Source: Girardinichthys multiradiatus (taxonomy: Eukaryota; Chordata; Actinopteri; Cyprinodontiformes; Goodeidae). Taken from it: 64,000 nt of DNA. The notes below the pieces were generated by a model, which worked only from the letters and a program-made list of their open reading frames with translations, had not been told where the DNA came from and made no database searches. The position numbers were made by a program, and so were the translations under genes. Positions 10,631-21,299 of the stretch are shown here, in pieces (positions within the stretch are counted from its first letter, which is position 1; each line of letters begins with the position of its first letter). The stretch lies in contig NC_061813.1 in assembly GCF_021462225.1 (NCBI RefSeq), positions 16,702,442-16,766,441 of the forward strand. Reading direction: 5' to 3'.

Positions 10631-10820
10631 CAGAGGACTCCGCCGTCCTGTGTAGAGTTTAATTAGTCTATTTCAACTAAGGGAGTCTACCCTCCTGCGG
10701 AATTTAACTGTCTATTTTAGTTCAACAGAGGACTCCGCCGTCCTGTGTAGAGTTTAATTAGTCTATTTCAACTAAGGGAGTCTACCCTCCTGCGGAATTT
10801 AACTGTTTATTTTAGTTCAC
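10631..10820 (-). repeat. 95-bp tandem duplication in the proviral leader, hairpin-forming
   Basis: Two nearly identical 95-bp units (10631-10725 and 10726-10820). Each contains two potential hairpins: AGGAC-TCCGCC-GTCCT and AGGG-AGTCTA-CCCT. It lies between the primer site and the gag remnant, where retroviruses keep dimerisation and packaging signals; that role is an inference. Confidence 0.8.
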
Positions 10821-11063
10821 CTGATAGTGTCTAGAATTGTCAGGGTTTCTCTATACTGTACTATTTTAGGTCATTTGCATTTCATCACTCATTCCTTTTA
10901 AATGAAAGACCTACTCACTGGTTCTCTGTGTCCTCGGGAGTACCGTCAGCCGTCAGACCCCAGCCTGTCAGGGAGGGACCAGTCCCGGAAAGGGTATTAG
11001 TACTGTGGCCACAGATTTGTCTGGAATCTCACTCACCCACTGGGATCGTCAAGCGTCTTGGTC

Positions 11064-11080
11064 TCCGGCTCGAAGGACCA
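11064..11080 (-). other. Primer binding site for tRNA-Tyr
   Basis: Four bases inside the 5' LTR the viral strand reads TGGTCCTTCGAGCCGGA, the complement of the 3' end of vertebrate tRNA-Tyr including CCA (recognised because that tRNA begins CCTTCGA). All 17 bases fit. Confidence 0.85.
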
Positions 11081-11084
11081 TTTA

Positions 11085-11459
11085 TGTTAGGTTTAAACAC
11101 CAAACACTTTCACAATTCTGCACAAAGAAAGACACAGAGAAGTTAGTTCATTTTAACCTGCAGGTGAGAGTGTCTCAGAGGCTGCTCAGTTACAAGCCTC
11201 CACACCACACTCTGAAACAGCCCCTGCTCTCTCTGCCTTTTATTCATAAGAGAAGAGGCCCTGGTTACAGAATGTTCCAAGCACAAAACAGGGAGAGATG
11301 CACACTCATATTGATTAGAAACAGCTGCACTGACAGAATGTTCTAGAACATCCTGTCTCTATCTTGCAGCTCTTGTACATATAAGATATAATCACTCTGA
11401 ACAGCAAGCTTCACTTCTATTAAAGTTAAAACATATATAATCATTAATTAACCCTAACA
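11085..11459 (-). repeat. 5' LTR of the minus-strand provirus
   Basis: 375 bp, matching the 3' LTR base for base as far as read by eye. It would drive viral transcription leftward, away from the SAMD3-like last exon at 11752. Confidence 0.95.
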
Positions 11460-11465
11460 TATGAT

Positions 11466-11745
11466 ATTTATGTTTTTATAAACTGTTCAGAGCTTTACCT
11501 TCAGGCTGCCGCTACAGAGACAGTTTCTTCCCCCAGGCTGTTTCTCTGTTGAACATTGAATAGAGTACAAAACAACAGCATACAGATGTTGCAAATGCAC
11601 CTTCTTATTATATATGTGTATATTGTAAATTGTAAATATGTATATTCTGTAATGCAAAAACAAAACCAAAGAGCAAAGTGTACCGGAGTCAAATTCCTTG
11701 TTTGTATGTACGAACTTGGCAATAAAGCTGATTCTGATTTACTTT
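11466..11745 (+). repeat. LINE 3'-tail remnant
   Basis: Ends with ACTTGGCAATAAAGCTGATT followed by TCTGATT, a 3' end very common among fish non-LTR retrotransposons (Rex1/L2-like; exact clade not resolved). It sits between the provirus and the last SAMD3-like exon. Confidence 0.6.
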
Positions 11746-11751
11746 TTTCAG

Positions 11752-12054
11752 GACTCTGATGTTGACAACGGTCAAGCTGAAATGGAGACTGTCTTCAGAG
11801 TATTTGTGATTCGCAGAGAAGGTGCAGAACGTGACGATGGTCCAGAGGATGTGGGTGTGGAGGGGGTACAAGTCCTCATTGAGCTGGGTAATGGAGCAGT
11901 TGCAATGCTGTTTGCTTTAGTTTATGCACTCAATCTCAGCTACCCCCCAGAGTGGAAATACACTTTCAAAGCTCTGCAGAAATTCATCATGGGGGTTGAT
12001 GGACAGAGGTTCTCTAAGAAACTGCAGGTGCTGAAAACCCTACTTACGTGTTAA
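11752..12054 (+). CDS. SAMD3-like family gene, last exon
   Basis: After acceptor ACTTTTTTCAG the frame DSDVDNGQAEMETVFRVFVI continues for 100 residues to TAA at 12052-12054. The stretch ALNLSYPPEWKYTFKALQKF is the family's hallmark C-terminal block, with the usual ending ...KLQVLKTLL. Codon phase agrees with the exon at 4089-4166, which is now about 7.6 kb upstream because a provirus has entered the intron. A LINE 3' tail abuts the acceptor, so the splice site sits against repeat sequence. Molecular function is unknown. Whether the gene is still expressed cannot be told; the upstream coding part is not seen. Confidence 0.65.
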   Translation, partial: DSDVDNGQAEMETVFRVFVIRREGAERDDGPEDVGVEGVQVLIELGNGAVAMLFALVYALNLSYPPEWKYTFKALQKFIMGVDGQRFSKKLQVLKTLLTC

Positions 12055-12405
12055 TATTTTGCAGGGTAACTTGTCTTCAACAATGAAAGTATCCCGGAGT
12101 CATGTTGGGGAGCCGTTCAGTCAATATTAGTTTTTAAAAATGACAAGTCTGTTTTTATGTTTCAATGCTCCCAATTGTTGCAAAAATGTGGAGAAGCTTT
12201 CTGTTCCTTGTTGATCTATTTCTGTGTTAACAGTGCTTCAAATTGTTGCCTTGTTTGAATTTGAAAGACATGTGTATGGGTATTTCAGACTATTTTTCCA
12301 TACAAAAGCAAAGATGATAATAGGTAAATCCGTTTCATCTGATTTAAAATTTTAAAATGAGACTGTATTTTAGCATTGCATATTATAGCATCAAAATACT
12401 CGTAC
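12055..12405. other. Downstream/3'UTR sequence of the SAMD3-like gene
   Basis: AT-rich non-coding sequence between the SAMD3-like stop and the Rex3 copy. It contains no strong poly(A) signal that I would commit to. Confidence 0.35.
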
Positions 12406-14276
12406 TCGTCGGCTTCTGCTTCTTCCGGGACCGGGTCGCGGGGGCAGCAGACTCAGCAGAGACACCCAGACGTCCCTCTCCCCAGACACCTCCTCCAACT
12501 CCTCCGGGGAGAGCCCAAGGCGTTCCCAGGTCAGCCAAGGGACTTAGTCCCTCCAACGTGTCCTGGGCCTCCTCCCGGTGAGACGTGCCTGTAACACCTC
12601 CCGAAGAAGGCGTCCAAGAGGCATCCGGTATAGATGCCTGAGCCACCTCAACTGGCTCCTCTCGATGTGGAGGAGCAGCGGCTCTACTCTGAGCCCGGCC
12701 ACCCTACGGAGGAAGTTAATTTCAGCCGCTTGTATCCGGGATCTCGTTCTTTCAGTCATGACCCAAAGTTCATGGCCATAGGTGAGGGTAGGAACGTAGA
12801 CTGACCGGTAAATCGAGAGTTAGGCTTTTCGGCTCAGCTCTCTCTTCACCACAATGGACTGGCACAGTGCCACCATCACTGCGGCAGCCGCAACAATCCG
12901 TCTGTCGATCTCCTGCTCCATTAGTCCCTCACTTGTGAACAAGACCCTGAGATACTTAAACTCCTCCACTGGAGGCAGGAACTCCGCTCCAACATGAAGA
13001 GGACAAGCCACCCTTTTCCAGTCGAGAACCATGGCCTCAGACTTGGAGGAGCTGATCTTCATCCCAGCCGCTTCACACTCGGCTGCAAACCAACTCAGCA
13101 CATGCTGTAGGTCTTGGCTAGAGGGGGCCAGCAGGACCACGTCATCTGCAAAAAGAAGAGACGAAATCCACTGGTCCCCAAACCAGACCCCCTCCAACCC
13201 TTGGCTGCACCTAGAAATCCTGTCCATAAAAGTTATGAACAGGACTGGTGACAAAGGGCCGGAGTCCAACATGCTCCGGGAGCAGGTCCGACTTAGTGCC
13301 GGCAATGCGAACCAAACTCCTGCTCCGCTTGTACAGAGACCAGATGTCCCCTAATAAAGGGCCCCCGACTCCATACTCCTGGAGCACCCCTCACAGGGCA
13401 TCATGGGGAACACAGTTGAATGCTTTCTCCAGGTCCACAAAACATATGTGGACCGGTTGGGCAAACTCCCATGACTAGGGTGGCTGAGGATTGTGATCCC
13501 CCTGTAGTTGACTCTCTGGTCAACCTTCTTATGAAGGCGGATCACCACCCCAGTCTGCCAGTCCAGAAGCACTGTCCCCGACCGCCACCTAATGTTGAAG
13601 AGGCATGTCAACCATGACAGCCCCACAACATCTAGAGACTTTTTGTACCCCGGGCGGATCTCATCCACCCCCGAAGCCCTGCCACCGTGGAGCTTTTTAA
13701 CCACCTCTGTGACTTCCGCCTGGGTGATGAAAGAGTCCAACCCCAAGTCCCCAGCCTCTGCTTCCACCAGGGAATGCCTAATGGCAGGATTGAGGAGATC
13801 ATCGAAGTACTCCTTCCACCACCCGAGTTTTTGCCACAGCCCGGACTGCTGCACGCTTGACTTCACGGTACCCGTCAGCCGTCTCAGGAGTCCCACAGCC
13901 GATAGGACTCGTTCAGCTTGACAGCGTTCCTTACTGCCGGTGTCCACCACCGGGTTTGGGGATTGCTGCCGCGACAGGTACCGCAGACCTTACGGCCGCA
14001 GCTACGGGCAGCAGCATCAACATTAGATGTGGAGAACATGGTCCATTCTATGTCTCCAACATCCCCCGAAATCTGGTCAAAGTTGAACGTCACTTGCCTC
14101 GATTTTCTGGTCCTCATGAAGGAATCTTGAACCGCTCTTTGTCTGACCTGTCACCTACAGCCTGTTTGCCATGGGAGACCCTACCAGGGGCATATAAGCC
14201 CTAGACAACAAAGCCTCGAGGATCATTCGAGCACTCAAACCCTTCCACCTCGTTAAGGTGGCGGTTCAGGGTTAAA
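12406..14276 (-). mobile_element. Rex3 (RTE-clade) non-LTR retrotransposon, 5'-truncated
   Basis: Read on the minus strand, the copy contains reverse transcriptase and downstream sequence typical of fish Rex3. The stretches GGTGACAAAGGGC near 13249 and CACCACCCCAGTCTGCCA near 13543 match, from memory, the conserved sites of the standard Rex3 PCR primers. The 3' end points left (12406); the 5' limit near 14276 contains GGTGGCGGTTCAGG. At about 1.9 kb it lacks most of the endonuclease region. Many frame breaks. Confidence 0.85.
12544..13950 (-). pseudogene. Rex3 reverse transcriptase, broken
   Basis: Minus-strand frames 13351-13950, 12820-13305 and 12544-12759 follow one another as reverse-transcriptase thumb-to-palm text. 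The catalytic motif is SLLFADDVVLLAPSSQDL near 13140, and a later piece reads TERTRSRIQAAEINFLRRVA. In an active element the protein copies its RNA into a nicked target. Frame changes between segments and internal stops show it is dead. Confidence 0.85.
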
Positions 14277-14912
14277 GTAGTGTATCTGACTTTTTTTACT
14301 CTGAAATTAAAGTGAGTTTTCACCCATATTTTTCAGTATTTTCATATTCAAAATCAAAATTTCATGTTTAAAAAAATTACATTGAATTAAATTAAGTTTG
14401 TCAAAATACAAAGTTTAGAATTCAGTTGCTAAATTTTCAAGATGCCAAATTCAACCAAAATTCAGCATCAACATACGTCTGATATTCATGAAAACAGCGG
14501 AGATTCTAGATCAAGTCAAACCAATATCCAGTCTGTTCATTTTGTCTTAATGTAAAACAAACTGAAATTGTGTCGGCGTTGCTGGAGATGATAGCTGACT
14601 AACAGAAACAGATGAGTTACCAGCTGTTCACTTTATAGAAAACTGTTTTATATGAAACCCTGATGAAAAGGCTGGATATTGGTTCAACTTGATCTATAAT
14701 CTATTGCTTTTCCCTGGGATCTTAGCTGTTTTAAATTGAATTTCAGACTGCATATTTCGACACTGAATTTTGCCGGTTGAATTTGATTGCTTAGAATTTT
14801 TTTATTAGAAATTTTTGAAACATGAAATTTTGATCCTGAATATGAAAATGGTGAAACATTGCTATTGAAGATTTGAGCAGTAAATTCAGGGTAAAAGAAA
14901 TTCGGGTACACA
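14276..14912. mobile_element. Foldback / MITE-like element with long inverted arms
   Basis: The left arm (about 14276-14520) and right arm (about 14665-14912) are imperfect inverted copies. For example CATATTCAAAATCAAAATTT on the left matches, inverted, AAATTTTGATCCTGAATATG on the right, and AAACCAATATCCAG on the left matches CTGGATATTGGTT on the right. Arms are about 240 bp around a loop of about 145 bp. No transposase. The left arm starts at the boundary of the Rex3 copy. Confidence 0.7.
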
Positions 14913-15590
14913 ATTTCAATGCATTAATATTTACTGGTAACAATTCTACTTCATTTTTAATTCAAAATCAGGAAACTTAAATAGAGGGCTCTGTAGTATA
15001 CAGATTCATTTTGGAATTTTATTATTCATTTATTTATTTATTTATTTCAAATTCATTGATGCACAAGAATGCACTTTTAGTTTTAATGTATTTACATTTT
15101 TTGTATAGTCAGATGTTTTTCTATGTTTGCCTCTTGATGGGCAATAAAGTTCAATCTCAAGAAATCCTGTTTGCTTTTAGGTGTTTTTTTCCTAACTTGA
15201 TATCAACTGTCATAAACTAGGATTACTATTGATTTTCATATGAATGAAAGGACTCTCAAATAAAGTATTTGCGATTGTCAAACACACATAAGTCTTGTCT
15301 GATCAGCTCAATTAATTAGTTGTTTTGTATCATTTTAAAATATAGATGTACCTACCCCATTAAATATGGTCATCCACACTTAAATCAAACATGGGTGAAT
15401 ATGTTGAACTAACCATTAACAATAATGTGGGATTTACCTCTTCTAATTAAGTAACAGTAACACCAACATCTTATGTTGAACCAGCATATTTACATTTATG
15501 TCACTTAAAACAATTTCTTGCTAAATAAGCGTATTATTACTGGGTGGAAATACTTTCCATAATGTTTTTATGTTCACTCAACAAGTACAT
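14913..15590. other. AT-rich non-coding stretch with (ATTT)n
   Basis: Contains a short (ATTT)n run near 15024-15046. No gene or clear repeat family is recognised. Confidence 0.4.
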
Positions 15591-16187
15591 TTTTTTGAGT
15601 GATAACAGTGTTATGTGTCACAGAACCTTCAGTTAGTTTGGACCCTTTTAAGGCAATGCGAGGCAATTTTATTCATAAAGCAGCAATCACGTTGTTACAA
15701 CTGGCTCCAAATCGCAACAAAATGGGAGACAATGCCACAAGTAAATGTGCATAACGTAGTATTTAATCAAAGCAAAGATCAATACAAACTAAGAGTAACT
15801 TGTGTAATGCAAACACAAAAGACAAACTCAAATGGGCATGAAGAGATGAGAATAAAGCCCAGCAGAGACAAAGCAGCATCATGTCCATCAGAGAGGCGTG
15901 AAGAAAGAGCGAGCCACCCATTGAGTGAGCCATACCTCTTTGAGAGCTAGAAAGACAGTGCTTTATAGATCCTGTGCCAGATCACCAACATCTGCACAAA
16001 CGAGAAACACACAGGGCAGGCACACCGAACAACCAATCCAGCTGTTAAGGCCTAGGGACACAGACACAAAGCAATCACAAGTGCTGTACACCGAAAATAA
16101 GAACATCAATATAACAAAAAATAATCTCATGAAAAAAGCATTGCATAAAAACAAACAAATGGAGAAATGGAAATTTTATCTCAAGCT
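15591..16187. other. Non-coding stretch, unrecognised
   Basis: Open frames up to 111 codons on the plus strand here show no recognisable domain. Probably repeat-derived (it leads into an L2-like remnant), but I cannot name it. Confidence 0.3.
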
Positions 16188-16448
16188 TCAGTCACTCATC
16201 AGTGATCGGCCACACAGTTCATTAGTGACATTTTGATCTAAAGCTGCAGTAAACAACAATGATTTCAATCCTGATTCAATGGAACCAACAGTTTCTGCAC
16301 ATCTCAGGTTTTCAGGGAGTTCGTTCCAGAGCTGAGACGCATAGAAACTAAATGTTTCCTCGCCTTGTTTACTTCTGTTCCCGGGAATACTGAGTAAGCG
16401 GGTCTGTGAGTACCTGAGGGGTCTACACAGGTCATATTTGAGAAACAA
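16188..16448 (-). pseudogene. L2-like LINE reverse transcriptase C-terminal fragment
   Basis: The minus-strand frame includes RSKQGEETFSFYASQLWNEL then PENLRCAETVGS, the C-terminal pattern of fish L2/CR1-type LINE proteins. The same pattern occurs in the LINE copy near 42370-42480. It is cut off on its 5' side 45 bp before the LTR of the plus-strand provirus. Confidence 0.7.
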
Positions 16449-16492
16449 TTCAAATGTGTGTCGGTCGAAAAACCATTAAGTGCTTAATAGAC

Positions 16493-16985
16493 TGTTAAGG
16501 ATATATGATTCTGTGGCCTTTTCTAATCATCTCTTTGCTGCCCTAATTAAATATCTCTGCCCTTGTTGCTTATCTGCCGCACCGCTCACTGCTACATCTT
16601 ACACAACATAACTGTTGATTTCACATCAGATTCAACACATAGTCAAAGATAAACTGATACAAGAGGATGACATCCTTTAGGAGGGTTAAGAACAGGCTTA
16701 GATAAAAGCAGGACTCATGATCCATTCTTGGCTCCTCTCGGTTCATCCCTCAGATGGGCTGAGGGGGGTCCGGTACCGAAGGTGAACGTCACTCTGTATC
16801 TGTTCAGTTGTATACTCTGTACACTGATCATTTTGGTATTAAATCTTGATTTTATAATTAACCATTTCTCATTATTTCACAAGGTAAATACTTTGCTGGT
16901 TTTACTGGTTGTCTCTCGGAACTGGAGAGAAACGGACCCGGTGGTGGACAGGGAGGAAAGAGAGTAAAACTCCCATTTTACAACA
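16493..16985 (+). repeat. 5' LTR of the plus-strand provirus
   Basis: 493 bp. A TATA-like GATAAAAGC lies near 16700 and an ATTAAA poly(A)-type signal near 16840. The GC-richer 3' third includes the U5 region ending in ACAACA. Confidence 0.93.
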
Positions 16986-16986
16986 G

Positions 16987-17000
16987 TGGGGGCTCGTCCG
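16987..17000 (+). other. Primer binding site, tRNA-Pro type
   Basis: TGGGGGCTCGTCCG begins one base after the LTR. Its 14 bases fit the tRNA-Pro site used by many gammaretroviruses. The first provirus uses a different tRNA. Confidence 0.85.
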
Positions 17001-17299
17001 ACTCTCCAGGTTCCAAACGAGACCAACCCTGCAAGGAGAACCCAGACGGCGGCAGCGGGGAGGACCGAGCCTTCAGTACAGACCGCGGTCATCTCATCAG
17101 GTAGGCAGAAATACCTGGTAGACAGACGCTTTTGCTGCAAGGCTCGGCTCTCACGTCTCTTTTTCTGGACTTCCACTGATCCAAATTTAAGTACGGAGTG
17201 ACATTCACTTAGTTTATATTGTTGTGGAAAATGGTGAAAAAGGTGAAGAGGTAAAAAGACGTCAGAAATAGAGAAGTCATGCATGAGATAGAAAAACTT

Positions 17300-17715
17300 A
17301 TCAGTGATTTAACAAAGAAAGGTTTGAATAAGATAGCAGATTCGGCCTGAGGAGCGGGGATCGGTTAACCTCAGGGTGATTGATTGGTTGAATTAATTGG
17401 TGAATTGATCTATATGGATTTAATCTGTGGATTGGTTGATTAATTAATTGATGACTCAATGATCTTGACACTCCAGGAAACTTGCGTACGAAGGTATACA
17501 AAATAAGTCCCCACCTGTTTTACAGGCACGCCTCACGTAAACAGTAGTATTGATGTTGATTGAGAATAATCAGGACATTTCTCACAGTGGTTGAATAAGA
17601 CAGAGAATTGGCTTTGGAGGATCGGAGATCAGTTGAAACTCCGGCGTAGCAAAAGATAGTCTCCACCTGTTTTTACAGGCTCGCCTCGGTAAACAGTAGT
17701 ATTGTAAATGATGAT
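17300..17715 (+). repeat. Diverged tandem repeat in the proviral leader
   Basis: Two related stretches, about 17320-17560 and 17585-17715. Each has a GGTTGAATAAGA/GGTTTGAATAAGA opening and a CACCTGTTTTACAGGC... block followed by GTAAACAGTAGTATTG. It lies in the untranslated leader. Confidence 0.55.
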
Positions 17716-18329
17716 TAATGTTTCTACATAATTTGTAATGTGTGAAAGAGATCAGTGGATTGAGGAAGTGTGTAGTCTGGAAACCTAGCGGTGATAACAA
17801 GGACTGCACGCTGAATCCATCCTCTGGTGGAGTGAATGTGTTCTGGTGTCTCGGAAGCCGATTTCAATTGGACCGGGAGCTCGGAACATAGTTCTGGCCA
17901 TCCGGGACATATGACACGCTGAGTGTTGTGAATAAAAAGCAAGTCATGGGGGCGGCCCCATGAGAAACTGAGTGAGTGAGAATGAGAGTAATAGTCCTTA
18001 TCCACCAGCGTCCTTGTGGGCACTGCTGGAAAACGGCAAACAGCGAGTCATAAATCCAGGTGAAACCACAAAACAACAATTGGACTCTTAACAGCTGGTG
18101 CAAATACATGCAGGTTGTGGGAATGTTTTGGAAATTCATGGAGGTTTTATAGGGAAATTATTTTCTCCCACTCTGTCATACAGCAGCACTGCGATTCATA
18201 AACAACAGGCGAAGAAAATAGTTTTATAACTAAGTGTGCGCCTCCCCCGCTATCTGTTAAAAACTCATGAAACAAACCTAGTCTACTCAAGCATGGTGTC
18301 AGACTAGATTGAAAATTAAAGAACAGAGA

Positions 18330-19470
18330 ACAGCAAGAGCAGCCTTTAACATAGCCATAATGCTGAGGCCTGTTGAAAAGCACATGCAGAAAATTCATTT
18401 TACAGGGAAATAATTCCATATTTGACCCAGATTGTGTGCATTTTTGATTTTTTTCCTCTTTTGAAAGAAGTTAAATTTTCTCCTCAGCTCTGTAAAATAA
18501 CTGCAGCATTAAACGTGACACAGACATGCAGCTGCCTGGAAACAAAGATAAAACTTCTGCACACAGCAGAAGCCTGTCTCTGCTGAGAGCTCTGAAGAAA
18601 ATTGTAACTCTACCCTGCATGTGTCAAACTCAAGACCCGCGGACCAAAACCGGCCCACCAGAAGTTTGTGTGATTCTCTAGAAGTAGAACCTTAGATATG
18701 ATAACCTTTTCTCTCGCAACGGGGGGAAGTAGGAAAACAGCAGAAGTCACTGTGCTGGTTCAAAGCAACAGGTCCCATTTCTCAAAAGTCATAAATTGAA
18801 GGATAATTAGAAAAATGTCACAACATATTTTGTGCAACCGTGTCAAATCTGCAATTAGTTTAATCAAAAGGTTTCATTAAAAGCAGGACTGGGCAGCGTT
18901 CCAGTCCACAGTGCTCCATGGAAGCAAATAATGATTGATTTTACTAACATGGGAGCAGAACACAAAACTGAAGGAAAACGTTCCTTCTAAAAATGGAAAG
19001 ACCAGGAAATCACACCATGGGAGTTCTTCAAATCATGAGATCTGACGTTGGCACTCATTTTCTCCAATAAAGATCCAGGGAAAGTTTAAAGATAAATGGG
19101 AGTAAAACGTTAATTGGTGCAGGTTTTCAAACCAGCATCTCATGGGTTAGTATGGAGAGCTAACAGAACTATGTCTACAAAAAGAAAAATTGGATAAAGT
19201 CGGCAGACACAAAATTAACCTGGATTGAAGCTCTAAATTTATTTAATCTGAGATCCTCTCCAAATGCAACAGTATATGTCAGTCTACATGCGATACTAAC
19301 AACTTCACCTACTGCAGAAATAACATCACACTATGTGGAAGGTTTGCTGACTGATCATAGGCTGGATCTATGAAACATTATGAGCACAGACCAAATGACC
19401 CAAGACCCAAATACCAAGGTTCTGATTGACTTATAAACCTCACTGACCTGACAATGACAACCTGACACTT
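18330..19470 (+). repeat. Segment shared with the minus-strand provirus
   Basis: Matches the minus strand of 8630-9830 in several blocks (see that entry). It occupies the gag-to-pol region of this provirus and has no usable open frame. Confidence 0.75.
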
Positions 19471-19977
19471 CTCCAGACTGGACGGACCGGACAAACAACA
19501 CCTACGAAATGGAAATGGATATATTGGGGAAGAATAACTGGTTATTGTGATCAAGGGTGTACCAGAATATGCAAATTACTTTGATCTAGTATTGGGGGTA
19601 GAGGTTACGGCGATGGACCCTAAAGGTCTAATTTAGGTAGATATAATCAAATTATCAACATGCTTGAAAAGTAGGTTGTCCAAAACACTGGACACCTTCA
19701 TGGTAAATGATTCAAATACTTTGTTCTGGGGATGATTTCAAAAATTATTATGGAAAATAACGGTTTGAACATATTCAACTTTGGCTACTAGTTAACGGAC
19801 AATAAATTAGCAATTAATTGGGTTACAATATAAATATGATTTTTGGGTTAAAGGTGAAAAAATGACTTTTACATTATCTACATATACGATTCTAATGAAA
19901 ACAGGTATTGGAGCATTTCCTGTTCCCAACAAGCCATAAAGGAAACTGTTATTAATTTTATAGGTTCTGACAACAGA

Positions 19978-20490
19978 GTGAAAGGATGTAGAGATGTGCT
20001 TGACACGTTCACCAGGTCTGCTGAGAGAGATAATCACACAATCAAAAAACAATTGGCCAAAGCTTGTACTGATACAAAAATGAAGTGGCTGAATGCGCTG
20101 CCCTTGGTGATGTTTTATATAAGATTATCACCCACTGAGCTCATGGGTTTAACTCCCAATCAGCTGCTGACAGGAAGAACCATACCCTGACCTTTCACCT
20201 CCTCTCTTCAGTCGGGGTGTGAACCCAGTCTGGATTCAGAGAGAGAGCAACTGACACACTATGCTCAAAGATTTCAATCTGCTGTGAAGTTTTTGTCTCA
20301 TAACACACAGGAGGCTCTAACCAAAGAACCAACAGGAGAAACACATGGAGCTCTGGATGAGGGCAAAACTAAGGAAAGCAGATCATATAGCAGGAAGGGA
20401 GAGACGTCCTCTGAAGGAAACTTCAGAGAAATCAGAAAGCACCTGAAGAAGAACATACGAATAGGTTCGATGGGATATCTTTTGACTTAA
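19978..20490 (+). pseudogene. Integrase C-terminal remnant
   Basis: The frame 19978-20190 reads like the end of a retroviral integrase, with ERDNHTIKKQLAKACTDTKM, ALPLVMFYIRLSPTELMGLT and a PNQLLTGR ending. A stop follows, then a second open stretch to 20490 without a clear domain. The catalytic DDE residues upstream are not found, so this is a fragment. Confidence 0.8.
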
Positions 20491-21299
20491 CATTTCATTT
20501 CCAGCTAATACATCATAAATGTGCTTGTGAAACTAAATTAATTTATTCCAGTAACCATAACGTCAAAAGGTAAGATTAACTCATCTCTTTGCTTTCAACT
20601 AACAAAATACAATTATGTGGAACCTGTTTCATAAAGTTTTGAGGGGGCTGGGTTAATTCAACAGAGCGAACGGGATAAAGAAATAAACAATAAAAATTCT
20701 ATTTGTTGGGTTAAAGCTTGAAGGAGTATGTCCTGGTAAATTTCACAAAATCAAAAATCACAGAGGGGAGAAGGATTTCTAAAGTAAAACTGTGTGAATA
20801 ATCAACAAACAAATGTTTGCTTCTGTGAATGTGGGAAATCGTGGAATAAATTGCATGAAGGGTTGAATGAGTGTTCAACTATTTAATCAACTTCATGAAT
20901 AGAAATTATAACTTCCTGTGTGCTTCTGAGTTATGTATTTATAGATGATGTTGTTTACAACTTAGATTGTAAATTAACTTGATACAAGGCCTTGAACTTT
21001 TACCTGCTACTGAACAGAACTGATTTATGGGGAACAATTGCTTTAATAATTAATAATAATTGCTATTGACTGGACAGGAACGATGTGCCCTGGTTTCCCT
21101 CTCCCTCCAGGATGCCCTGACACTGATTGGCCCACTTTGTCCGGGGGAACCTTTCAGATAATGTGTTTTTGAATTTTATATGTCTGCTAGAATACAAACT
21201 GCTTCTTGTTAGAACCGATTCTAATCTTTTAAATGACACCACGGCAAAACAGGAGAGACAGCTGAAGGCTGTGTAAACAGGATGTTGAAATTATTTCTT

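Larger units (their letters stand above)
4341..11459 (-). mobile_element. Endogenous retrovirus (gamma-type Env), complete ends, gag-pol defective
   Basis: A 7.1-kb provirus on the minus strand. It is bounded by identical 375-bp LTRs beginning TGTTAG and ending CTAACA, and flanked on both sides by the 5-bp target duplication TATGA (4336-4340 and 11460-11464). In viral order it shows the 5' LTR, a tRNA-Tyr primer site, a leader with a 95-bp tandem repeat, a decayed gag region, a non-coding middle segment, an RNase H/integrase-start remnant, an open env gene, a purine tract and the 3' LTR. No long open frame for gag, protease or reverse transcriptase exists, so any movement must rely on proteins from another element. 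Identical LTRs imply recent insertion or LTR homogenisation. It lies antisense inside the last intron of the SAMD3-like gene. Confidence 0.95.

Noticed and set aside
12357..14204. Plus-strand open frames over the Rex3 copy
   Set aside because: Shadows of the minus-strand reverse transcriptase.
15024..15046. (ATTT)n run as an AU-rich element of a 3'UTR
   Set aside because: No gene ends nearby; more likely a simple repeat.
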